Below are positions 6,467-13,900 of a DNA stretch of 21,296 bases, in pieces. Numbering within the stretch: position 1 is the stretch's first letter; every line of letters starts with the position of its first letter. The stretch comes from Clostridium sp. CAG:1193 (GTDB taxonomy: Bacteria > Bacillota_I > Bacilli_A > RF39 > UBA660). The translations under genes and the position numbers were made by a program. The stretch lies in contig HF990796.1 in NCBI GenBank assembly GCA_000436255.1, forward strand, positions 3,945-25,240. Direction: 5' to 3'. Under the pieces are notes generated by a model. The model saw nothing but the letters and a program-made list of their open reading frames with translations, was not told where the DNA came from and did no database searches.

Positions 6467-8356
6467 TTAACTATAACTCGAATAATTTGTTGCTTCTGTA
6501 AATAGATTTAGTGGATTATAAGTTTTCCTTGTTTTAGATTCACTAAATTGGAAGTGTAAGTGTACTCCTGATACTTCTCCTGTATCACCCATAATTGCAA
6601 TTATATCTCCAGCTTTAACTTCAGCTCCCTTTTCTATTAAAAACTTAGATAAATGCCCATAAGTACTAATATATTTAGTACCATCACTTGCAGTATGTGT
6701 AATTTCTATAACATTACCACCTAATTTTTCAGTATACCTTCCAGTAACTACACCATCCCCAGCGGCATATATATTTTTATCTCCTGAAACAACATCCACA
6801 CCTTTATGAAATCCACTAAACATACCTGTTCTTTCACCATAAGGAGAGGTTATAAAGTAAGAACCTTTTAATGGTGTTTGTAAATTAATATTAGTATCAT
6901 AAATTACTGATAATGGTATATTTCCAGGTCCACTTTCATCAGAATCATCTTGATACATAAGTTTGAATAAATCTCTTTCTAATCTAATATCATTTATTAA
7001 ATTCGTTAAATCTTCTTCTTTTTTTACACTATCTTCTCCGTAAATTTTTCCAAGTAAATCTTTATTTTCTTTTAGAATATCATAATAATTAGATTTACTT
7101 ATAGAATTTGCTTCTTCTTTTAATGTTTTTCCAACTGTACTTGCATTACATTCACCTTTTTCTACAGTTGATGGATCTATTCCTGTATAATCTATTTCTT
7201 TATAATAAATCTTTTTACCATCTACTTCTTTTTCCATACATGTATATACAACACTATTTTCAAATACTTGTAAAAGTGCCAATTGTTCCATGTACTCCAT
7301 TCTTTCTTTTATTATCTTATTAGATTCTTTATTACTTTCTACTTCATCATCTTCTAAGTCTACAGTATCAGATAACATAGTTGAAAGAAGTAGTGGTATA
7401 TCAATTGAAACACCATATTCATCATATATTTTATTGTGAACTAAAAGCGCTTCATCTGCAAGTACACCTGCTGTAGTTTTAAAATTTCCATATATAAAGA
7501 AATTTTGAGCTTTTTCAATAAAATCATTTAATTTTTTATTGTTTTGACATTTTGTATCAACTTCACTACATTCAATTTGATTTATTACATTTGATGTTGG
7601 GCTTAATATTGTTGATACTAAAATTGGTATACCAAACATTATTAATAAGAATGGGCCAAATAATGCACATCCTATCATCACTTTTTTACCAGTATCCTTT
7701 TTTAATACTGTTGATGAGCCTTCATTTATGTCATCGTTACTTAAATCAATTTCGGAAGGGACAAATCCTTTTTTCTTTTTATCATCTTTTAATTTAGTTT
7801 CATCTTTATTTTCTGTATTTGATGCTTTACTATCTGAAGAAGCTTCATCTGCTGATATTCTATCACTACTTTTTACAGATTCTGGATTAGGATTTGTATT
7901 TTTAACTCCTGCATTTACTTGTGGATTACCTTTTTTTAGGTTATAAGCTTCTTTTGCAGAACCCATAAGTGAAGTTTTACCTGCATTTATTGCACCTTTT
8001 GCTGCACCTTTAGTAGCTCCTTTTACTGCTCCACCTACTTTACTTTCTCCTTCTTCAGTATTGCTTGCTCCTTCTACCGCACCTTTTGCTGCACCTACCT
8101 TAGCACCTTCAAGTGCAGCTGCTCCTGCTTTTTTAGCGGCAGTCTTAGCAGCAACTTTAGCAGAAGTTGCAGCAGCAGTTTTAGCTCCAGCCGCAACTGC
8201 TACAGGAACAGCACTTAATATATAACCACTGTTTTTATCTTTAGTAATTAATGAGTATGAAATATAAAAGCAAAAAGCAAAAAGAGCAAATACTCTTTGC
8301 TTTTTGCTTTCATCAATATTAATAAATTTTTCGTAAATTTTACTAATATATTTCAT
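6467..8356 (-). CDS. Membrane-linked M23 (LytM) peptidase of the T4SS (VirB1/PrgK role)
   Basis: 629 residues. The C-terminal domain (about 493-620) is an M23 metallopeptidase with all zinc-site signatures: H517-K-G-V-D521, Y-G-H568-L-S and H599-L-H601-F. It should cut peptide bonds in peptidoglycan so that the channel can cross the wall. Before it lie a hydrophobic stretch near the start (about 22-38), an Ala/Lys/Gly-rich segment (50-130) of KGAAKGA-like repeats, a polar Ser/Asp/Lys linker (150-222), a clear membrane segment (226-251) and an unrecognised region (about 270-480) with several Cys. Gram-positive T4SS hydrolases such as PrgK often pair lysozyme-like and CHAP domains; here an M23 domain does the work. 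It sits between virB4 and virD4, 18 bases after virB4. A perfect 15-bp hairpin lies inside its first codons. Domain call firm; role inferred from position. Confidence 0.85.
   Translation of the reverse strand: MKYISKIYEKFINIDESKKQRVFALFAFCFYISYSLITKDKNSGYILSAVPVAVAAGAKTAAATSAKVAAKTAAKKAGAAALEGAKVGAAKGAVEGASNTEEGESKVGGAVKGATKGAAKGAINAGKTSLMGSAKEAYNLKKGNPQVNAGVKNTNPNPESVKSSDRISADEASSDSKASNTENKDETKLKDDKKKKGFVPSEIDLSNDDINEGSSTVLKKDTGKKVMIGCALFGPFLLIMFGIPILVSTILSPTSNVINQIECSEVDTKCQNNKKLNDFIEKAQNFFIYGNFKTTAGVLADEALLVHNKIYDEYGVSIDIPLLLSTMLSDTVDLEDDEVESNKESNKIIKERMEYMEQLALLQVFENSVVYTCMEKEVDGKKIYYKEIDYTGIDPSTVEKGECNASTVGKTLKEEANSISKSNYYDILKENKDLLGKIYGEDSVKKEEDLTNLINDIRLERDLFKLMYQDDSDESGPGNIPLSVIYDTNINLQTPLKGSYFITSPYGERTGMFSGFHKGVDVVSGDKNIYAAGDGVVTGRYTEKLGGNVIEITHTASDGTKYISTYGHLSKFLIEKGAEVKAGDIIAIMGDTGEVSGVHLHFQFSESKTRKTYNPLNLFTEATNYSSYS
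8267..8310 (-). repeat. Perfect 15-bp inverted repeat inside the M23 gene start
   Basis: 8267-8281 (AAAGCAAAAAGCAAA) is the exact reverse complement of 8296-8310, with a 14-base loop that can itself form GAG/CTC. In the mRNA this hairpin begins about 47 bases after the start codon and is followed by a short T stretch (TTTTATA). It could be a weak intragenic attenuator or only a by-product of Lys/Phe-rich codons. Confidence 0.6.
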
Positions 8357-8374
8357 AAACTCATTTCCAATCTA

Positions 8375-10174
8375 TTATAGCCCTCCAGCACTTCCAAAAG
8401 ATTCTAATTCTTGAGGAGTAACTGTTACATTCATACGTACTCTTCTATTTCCACATACGAATAATGCTTCACCTTGGCTATATCTTTTTATACTTTCTTT
8501 TTCATTATCATTTAAATCTATTAATAATGATAAATCTTCAACTGCTTGTTTTTTAAGTCCCATAACTAAGTAATATGAAGCATTATCAAATATTGCTTTT
8601 CCTTGAGTAATTACTGCTGGATCGCAGAAATCACTTGGTTGTTGTGTACTTATTATAGAACCTGTGTTATATTTACGTGCACGTCTTTGAACTTGTGCTA
8701 AAAACTCAGCACCAAGTGCATTATTTGCACCTAATAATACGTGAGCTTCATCTACAGATAATATTGTGTTTTCATTCTTATTTAAGCATAAACTCCATGC
8801 ATATTTTAATACGTTAAAGAATAATGCATTTCTTACGTTAGCCTCTGAATTCATTAATTCTTTTATATTAAATACAATAAAATGTTTATTACCTGAAATA
8901 GTTGTATGACCATCAAAATAATATTTTAATTCTTTTGTAAGTGGTCTTATTTTTATTTCAAGACGTTCCATTATATCTTGTTCATTTGTTTTATCCATAT
9001 ATTGTGATAATCTACCCTTTATAGTAGCATATACATCTGAGAATGTTGGATAATCATTTGATGTTAATGTACTAAAATCTGTATTAAAATCTATGCCAAA
9101 TCTTTTATATGTATCTTGTACTACTTCGCTAAATAAAGTAAGTAAATCTTCAGTAATTGATGGATCATAGTATTTCATGAATGCTTTTAAGAATTGTAAT
9201 GATTTAGTAAGCACTGTATATCCTAATCCTTGCTTAATCTCATCATCATCAGCATCTATTACTATTTCAAGTGGATTAATCATACCAAATTCTCCACCCT
9301 TACCTAAATCTACGAAATTACCATCATATAGACTAGTCATCTCTTCTAACTCACCTTCTGGATCTATTGCAACTATTTGGTAATCATTTCTTATATGCCC
9401 TCTTAAAATAAGTTTAGCACTTGTACTCTTACCACTACCAGAAGTACCTAATATAATTAAATTAGCATTATTTCTATTACTTTCTTTTCTTATTTGATAT
9501 AAAAATTGATTAAATAATATTACTCCACCAGAGAAATCTGTTCCAAGAAGTGTTGATAACCCTTCATCTTTTATACTATCAAATACAAATGGATACATAG
9601 CAGCAATTGTAGTTGATGGAATAGGTGTTCCTATCCTGCTTTCTAAATCTGCTATATCTCTTGTCATTGGGAATATTGGAAGCATTGATTTTAATACTTT
9701 TTCTTGTTCAAAACGTAATGGTATTGCTCTTAAATTCATCGCATCCATATAATTTTTAACACTAATTTTTCTATTATTTAATTCTTCAAAACTATCTGCA
9801 GTTATTAAAATGTGCATTTGAAAATCAAATATTCTTGTTTGAGAAGCAGCAAGTTGTGAAACAAAATATTCCAAAGACTCAACATCTTGTCTATATCTTT
9901 CTTTGTTTGTTTTATCATTTTCTTCCATATATTTTTGTCTTAAGTCAGCAACCTGTTTATTAATCATTCTTTGTAAACTTGAGAATGGTACTGGAATATG
10001 TTTGATGCATATTTTTATACCAGGCATACTTGTTAGTGATGATAAATATCCTTCACCAATTAATCTTGGATAAGATACTACTGTTAATATAGTACAATAC
10101 TTATCACTCATTACAAAGCTACTATTATTACTAAAATCTATACCCTTTGGCGCTAGTTCACTTTTTATACTCAT
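8375..10174 (-). CDS. virB4: VirB4-family T4SS ATPase, motor part
   Basis: 599 residues. VirB4 is the universal T4SS ATPase that powers pilus assembly and substrate transfer at the inner face of the membrane. The N-terminal third (to about 210) is the usual VirB4 lead-in; the RecA-like motor has Walker A G-T-S-G-S-G-K-S-T (243-251), D-P-E-G-E (271-275), Walker B I-L-S-V-D-E-A-H (471-478) and S-T-Q-Q-P-S-D (509-515). Many Gram-positive VirB4 proteins are longer (650-850) because they carry more N-terminal sequence; here that part appears to be the separate upstream gene. The two overlap by ATGA (stop 10173-10171, start 10174), so translation is probably coupled; a GGTGG ribosome site precedes the ATG. 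The two reading frames differ, which leaves open a real split or a frameshift. Family call firm. Confidence 0.94.
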   Translation of the reverse strand: MSIKSELAPKGIDFSNNSSFVMSDKYCTILTVVSYPRLIGEGYLSSLTSMPGIKICIKHIPVPFSSLQRMINKQVADLRQKYMEENDKTNKERYRQDVESLEYFVSQLAASQTRIFDFQMHILITADSFEELNNRKISVKNYMDAMNLRAIPLRFEQEKVLKSMLPIFPMTRDIADLESRIGTPIPSTTIAAMYPFVFDSIKDEGLSTLLGTDFSGGVILFNQFLYQIRKESNRNNANLIILGTSGSGKSTSAKLILRGHIRNDYQIVAIDPEGELEEMTSLYDGNFVDLGKGGEFGMINPLEIVIDADDDEIKQGLGYTVLTKSLQFLKAFMKYYDPSITEDLLTLFSEVVQDTYKRFGIDFNTDFSTLTSNDYPTFSDVYATIKGRLSQYMDKTNEQDIMERLEIKIRPLTKELKYYFDGHTTISGNKHFIVFNIKELMNSEANVRNALFFNVLKYAWSLCLNKNENTILSVDEAHVLLGANNALGAEFLAQVQRRARKYNTGSIISTQQPSDFCDPAVITQGKAIFDNASYYLVMGLKKQAVEDLSLLIDLNDNEKESIKRYSQGEALFVCGNRRVRMNVTVTPQELESFGSAGGL

Positions 10175-10719
10175 ATAGACACCACCGTTCCAAATTCAGT
10201 TCTTACTCCACCATTTAAGAAGTTTTCAATTAAAGTTCTTAAATCTTCATTTGTAGTTTGCATAGCATTTAAACCACATGTAGCAAGTCCATTTATTATA
10301 TTTCTTATTTTTTTACCAATTACATCAGGATTTTTATCTCTAAATAATAAGTAATATTCTGTATCAACTACATTACTATTCATAAATTGATTACCTTTTT
10401 CTATATCTTCTGAAATTAATTTTCTTAACTTTGGTTTTGATACATTGTTATATAAAAGTTGTAATTGTGATTGATATAAAGATATATCAACAACTCTATC
10501 AGATACAACTAACCAAAACTCAAAATCAAGTGAGTTATAAAAATTATTTAATGCTCTAATTGTATTTTCTTGTGAATCTTCATCCATTATAAATATATTT
10601 TTAGGTGTAATTTTAACACCTGTAACTTTTTCATTGTTATCTAAAACAATCATTCCACTAGTAATATTTCTTACTGGTAACCAAGCTTCTGCTGGTCTAT
10701 TTTTTGAACCCTGTGCCAT
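10171..10719 (-). CDS. TraC-like N-terminal partner of VirB4
   Basis: 182 residues, soluble, no P-loop and no membrane segment. The sequence resembles the domain that opens VirB4/TraC proteins: W-L-P-V-R-N-I (13-19), a V-L-D-N-N-E-K hairpin, then an I-T-P-K-N-I strand and alternating helices and strands typical of that ferredoxin-like region. It starts inside the end of the PrgI gene (23-base overlap) and ends with a 4-base overlap into virB4, so PrgI, this protein and VirB4 are tightly coupled. I read it as the detached N-terminal part of VirB4, which in one-chain homologues contacts the VirB3-like protein; PrgI is that protein and lies next door. Assignment rests on position and general resemblance, so it is moderate. 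Confidence 0.65.
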   Translation of the reverse strand: MAQGSKNRPAEAWLPVRNITSGMIVLDNNEKVTGVKITPKNIFIMDEDSQENTIRALNNFYNSLDFEFWLVVSDRVVDISLYQSQLQLLYNNVSKPKLRKLISEDIEKGNQFMNSNVVDTEYYLLFRDKNPDVIGKKIRNIINGLATCGLNAMQTTNEDLRTLIENFLNGGVRTEFGTVVSI

Positions 10720-11017
10720 GTAAACACCATCCTCTCCACTTATATATTCTTTGATTTGTGTAAAAACTTATAGCACATGCAATAAAAGTTCTCACATTTC
10801 TATAATTTGCAATTGGTAAAACTAGAAATGAACAAATTAATGCTGGAAGTAAGGATACTATAGCACTTACAGTATCCTGTACTCCAAGGATTAATAATAA
10901 TAATATTGTAAAACCAACTCCAATACCAAGCAATATTAGATCAGGCATAGTAAATGCACCAAATATTAGCTGACCCTTTTTAGTATTTGCTGGTATCAAA
11001 TAACCACCATTTATCAT
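10697..11017 (-). CDS. prgI: PrgI-family (VirB3-like) inner-membrane T4SS protein
   Basis: 106 residues. PrgI proteins are small two-helix membrane proteins of Gram-positive conjugation systems, counterparts of VirB3 that dock to VirB4. An N-terminal polar part (I-P-A-N-T-K-K-G, 8-15) leads to two hydrophobic segments (about 27-45 and 48-70), then N-V-R-T-F and the family's closing R-I-Y-K-W-R-G-W (90-97). Length and order match the family. The ATG has AAGGAGG at good spacing and lies 18 bases after the VirB6-like gene; the end overlaps the next gene. Confident family call. Confidence 0.88.
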   Translation of the reverse strand: MINGGYLIPANTKKGQLIFGAFTMPDLILLGIGVGFTILLLLILGVQDTVSAIVSLLPALICSFLVLPIANYRNVRTFIACAISFYTNQRIYKWRGWCLHGTGFKK

Positions 11018-11035
11018 ATAGCCTCCTTATTTATT

Positions 11036-13426
11036 CTAAACTGTACCACCACTGTTATTACCGCTGTTGTTTTGGTTTCTTTCTCTTTGTTTTCTTGCAA
11101 GTTCTTTAACTTTGTATCTAGCATCGGCAACATCGTAATTGTCATCAATTCTCTTATCTTTAGCACCTTTAGCACTAGCTTTAAATTCTTTAAGAGTATC
11201 TTTTGCCTTACTAGCATCATCAGTAGCCTTAGCAGCATCTGCAGCCATATCACCAAGAGAGTATTCAAATTTTGCAACAACTGCTTCTTCATTTAGATGA
11301 GTAAATTCAGTATCTAACTGTGTAGCACTCATGTCAGCTACCCTAGTTGCTTCATTAGTAGCTACTTGCCTTACAGCAACTTCAATTCTACTTTCTACAC
11401 TATCACCTTCGTGACCAGCTAAACTAACACCATAATTACTAGATATCTTAGAATTAACATATTCTCTAACTAATTCTTGATCACTCATTGCATTTAGAGT
11501 TACTACATCTTTTCCTGTAGCTTGTGCAACAAATTTAGCTTTTTCGCTAATACCACTTGCATCAACTTTATTACCTCGTGCTGTTATTTCTCTAGTAGCA
11601 CTAGATTCTAGCGTAGTAAATGCAGTTTTTACATTATCACCAGCCATTGATACTAAGTAACTTGCTTTATCACTAGAAGTCATATAAGCTTCTTGATTTG
11701 CAGCATATGATTTTTTTGCTCTTTCATAAGTTAAATTAACCATTGTAGCAGTAGCATTCTTTTCTGCAACAAAATTTCTAGCTGCCATATATTCAGGACT
11801 ATCACCATGAAGTACCTCCGCAGCAGCAAGTCCAGCTTCGTTTTTGATCATAGCATTCTTTGCTTCATCATCACCAACTAAAGCATTACCATAAGTTCTT
11901 CCATTAACTGCTTTTCCTTCACTTAACATAGAATTAATTGCAGCATTATTATTTCTAGTAAGTTCTGCTGTACGATCTTTTTTTGCTTGATCTACTTGTG
12001 GTACTTTTCCTTCTAATCTACTAATTTCACGTTCTTTATCTTTATCCTCTGTATATCCTAAATCTTTTTTAGCACCCGCTACTGCACCAACTCCTGTTTC
12101 AACTACTCCACGCATTCCAGCAATCCCGCCTTTTCTAGCAGCAGCAAATCCTTTATTTCCGGAATCCCATGCTCCTTTTACTACATTTTTAAATACTGGA
12201 GCTCCTACTCTTTTAGCAACTACTCCACGTGCAATACCACCAGCAGTAGCACCAACAGCAGCTCCTCCTATGCCTTTTAATAAGTCTGTAGCAAATTTAG
12301 TATCGCCGTCCTTAGATAAATTAGTTCCTAAAATACTATCAATTAACTTAGGAGCATTTTTTACAAATGCAACTACAGCAAGAACAAATATAAGTTTTGA
12401 AATAATTCCACCTTTAAATGTATGCAGTGAAAATTGTTCCATTATTACTGAACAAAGTGCAAATACAAAAATTCTTACAAATAGTGATATATATGTTTTA
12501 AATACTTCATTAACCCATTTACTAAATATTCCTTTTTTAGATGAATCTGGGTCTATATATGAAATTATCGCTATAGGAGATAATATTTCTAATACAAAAA
12601 ACTTTATTGAACGATATGCAATATCTATAAGTAATTTTATCATTGCCCATAGTACATAACATCCAACTATGGTTGATACAAAAAATACATACGATAATTG
12701 ATAATGTGAACCAATACCAAGTGAGTTAAGCACACCATTTATTCCAGGTGTTAGTTTTGATATAGCATCTGCAACAATTGGAAGACCAGTAACACTATTT
12801 AAAACTAGAAATAAAGGAGCAAGTGGTAATATTGTAGTATCTGAACTATTAAAAACATTATTATAAGCATTATATGTAGGACCACTATCTACAGTTGGTG
12901 ATAAGAATACACTCCATGTTGATAATGCTAACTGTTTACCAAGAGTATATCTAGCATTATCATCATACTCATCACCACTAATAACTCTTTCTATCATTTT
13001 ATCTTCAATTACTTTAGTTTGTACTTGTCTAGCTATTTTAAAACCAGTAGGTACAACTACAATTAATACTAAAGTTATCATTATATTGATTATTAATTTT
13101 TCTGCACCCTTTTCTCTATCATTAAGTTTGTTAGGATCAACAAGCATTGTTAATAGTGAAAATGCCACTCTAAAAAACATAACTATTGCAAGAAAAGAAT
13201 ATATTGTTTCTTTCATTGTTTTAAGTAATGTTTGTAGGTTAGAACAAAGACCACCTGATTCAGTAACTGTACACCCGAATAATTGATTTATATCATATAA
13301 ATTATAAATAACTTTAAAAATTTCTGGTATTAAACTATATATGATTGAATCAAAAATAAATGATATAAGTCTTAAAATTTCATTTATTGGCCCTGGCATT
13401 GAACCCAAAGCATATAATCCTGACAT
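11036..13426 (-). CDS. VirB6/TrbL-like channel protein with long soluble tail
   Basis: 796 residues from the ATG at 13426, which has an AAGGATGTGA ribosome site; a TTG start nine codons earlier has none. The first 360 residues hold seven or eight hydrophobic segments (about 16-42, 74-96, 109-131, 198-222, 243-270, 276-290, 311-333, 342-357), as in VirB6/TrbL proteins that form the inner-membrane channel. Two Cys (C52, C61) lie in an early loop. The remaining 435 residues are soluble: a Gly/Ala-rich part (385-455), then a helical, Ala/Lys/Glu-rich region to a Gly/Asn-rich end. This tail is longer than in many homologues and I recognise no domain in it. The gene follows the VirB2-like gene after a terminator and precedes prgI, the usual place of VirB6. 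Family call is based on topology and context. Confidence 0.78.
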   Translation of the reverse strand: MSGLYALGSMPGPINEILRLISFIFDSIIYSLIPEIFKVIYNLYDINQLFGCTVTESGGLCSNLQTLLKTMKETIYSFLAIVMFFRVAFSLLTMLVDPNKLNDREKGAEKLIINIMITLVLIVVVPTGFKIARQVQTKVIEDKMIERVISGDEYDDNARYTLGKQLALSTWSVFLSPTVDSGPTYNAYNNVFNSSDTTILPLAPLFLVLNSVTGLPIVADAISKLTPGINGVLNSLGIGSHYQLSYVFFVSTIVGCYVLWAMIKLLIDIAYRSIKFFVLEILSPIAIISYIDPDSSKKGIFSKWVNEVFKTYISLFVRIFVFALCSVIMEQFSLHTFKGGIISKLIFVLAVVAFVKNAPKLIDSILGTNLSKDGDTKFATDLLKGIGGAAVGATAGGIARGVVAKRVGAPVFKNVVKGAWDSGNKGFAAARKGGIAGMRGVVETGVGAVAGAKKDLGYTEDKDKEREISRLEGKVPQVDQAKKDRTAELTRNNNAAINSMLSEGKAVNGRTYGNALVGDDEAKNAMIKNEAGLAAAEVLHGDSPEYMAARNFVAEKNATATMVNLTYERAKKSYAANQEAYMTSSDKASYLVSMAGDNVKTAFTTLESSATREITARGNKVDASGISEKAKFVAQATGKDVVTLNAMSDQELVREYVNSKISSNYGVSLAGHEGDSVESRIEVAVRQVATNEATRVADMSATQLDTEFTHLNEEAVVAKFEYSLGDMAADAAKATDDASKAKDTLKEFKASAKGAKDKRIDDNYDVADARYKVKELARKQRERNQNNSGNNSGGTV

Positions 13427-13439
13427 AAATTCACATCCT

Positions 13440-13463
13440 TTAACGCATAACAATATACGTTAA
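13440..13463. repeat. Short inverted repeat before the VirB6-like gene
   Basis: TTAACG (13440-13445) and CGTTAA (13458-13463) face each other across 12 bases, 14 bases before the start codon and touching the ribosome site. The 110-base gap around it also holds the pilin terminator and only a weak promoter candidate (TTGTAT at 13498-13493, TATGTT at 13475-13470, spacer 17). Confidence 0.3.
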
Positions 13464-13512
13464 TATAATAACATAATTAATAGATTTAATAAATACAAAT
13501 TAAAAAATAAAT

Positions 13513-13536
13513 AAAAAAAATGCAATAAATGCATTT
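13513..13536 (-). terminator. Terminator/attenuator after the VirB2-like pilin
   Basis: On the minus strand AAATGCA pairs with TGCATTT around a 5-base loop, and the 3' arm runs into eight further T-rich bases. It begins one base after the pilin stop codon. Since the next six machine genes have no strong promoter here, it more likely acts as a partial terminator than as the end of an operon. Confidence 0.75.
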
Positions 13537-13537
13537 C

Positions 13538-13843
13538 TTATAGACCTGTATTAATTTTGCTATTTCTAGCAGCAGCCCAGCATTCTTTCCATTCTGTTCC
13601 GCCTACCCAGCCAGTTATAACTGATACAACCATGAATAATAAGAATACTATTACAGCTGCAACTGCTCTTTTAATTAAAATATTTGTAGCTGCTTTAATT
13701 TCTTTTTCGTCTCCTGCCATTACTGCTTTACCCATATCAATTGTACCAAATATAAGTAGTATTATTGGAATACCTATTTGTAGTACTCTTAATACTGTTT
13801 TTGCAATACCAATTATACTTAGTAAATCTGTGTTATTGCACAT
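13538..13843 (-). CDS. VirB2-like T4SS pilin
   Basis: 101 residues. Two hydrophobic helices (about 9-34 and 57-80) joined by a short charged loop (M-A-G-D-E-K-E-I-K, 42-50), followed by a short tail with one Cys, is the VirB2/TrbC layout seen in Gram-positive T4SS pilins. No classical signal peptide or prepilin-peptidase site is evident. Three starts are possible; the ATG at 13843 lies 8 bases after a perfect GGAGG and is preferred over the ATG at 13849 (only 2 bases away from it) and over a TTG that overlaps the ribosome site itself. The gene has the best promoter in the window and its own terminator, as expected for a subunit needed in many copies. It opens the T4SS module. Family call by topology, size and place; moderate to good. 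Confidence 0.72.
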   Translation of the reverse strand: MCNNTDLLSIIGIAKTVLRVLQIGIPIILLIFGTIDMGKAVMAGDEKEIKAATNILIKRAVAAVIVFLLFMVVSVITGWVGGTEWKECWAAARNSKINTGL

Positions 13844-13871
13844 GCTCATTCCCTCCTTCAAATATACCTTA

Positions 13872-13900
13872 ATTGTATACTATATATATTTTTTTGTCAA
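13872..13900 (-). promoter_or_regulatory. Strong sigma-A-type promoter of the VirB2-like pilin
   Basis: A perfect TTGACA (13900-13895), a 17-base AT-rich spacer and TACAAT (13877-13872) form a near-consensus promoter. Its -35 overlaps the TGA of the TadZ-like gene. The start site would be near 13865, just before the AAGGAGGG ribosome site at 13858-13851. Confidence 0.82.

Noticed and set aside
6467..8356. The Ala/Lys/Gly segments of the M23 and VirB6-like proteins as DNA tandem repeats
   Set aside because: The repetition is at the level of amino-acid composition. The bases do not form a regular repeat unit.
11014..11292. A 92-residue open frame on the minus strand overlapping the end of the VirB6-like gene
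   Set aside because: It is an out-of-frame reading of the Ala/Lys-rich tail, almost wholly inside the 796-residue gene, Leu/Lys-rich by composition, and its end would run into the prgI start. No ribosome site supports it.
12270..12659. A 129-residue plus-strand open frame
   Set aside because: It lies fully inside the VirB6-like gene on the opposite strand and has no ribosome site or recognisable domain. The same holds for the other plus-strand frames between 2515 and 17000 (for example 4630-5007, 7728-7946 and 13557-13913).
13844..13861. Longer start (TTG) for the VirB2-like gene
   Set aside because: The GGAGG ribosome site lies inside that extension. The ATG at 13843 is 8 bases from it and is better placed.
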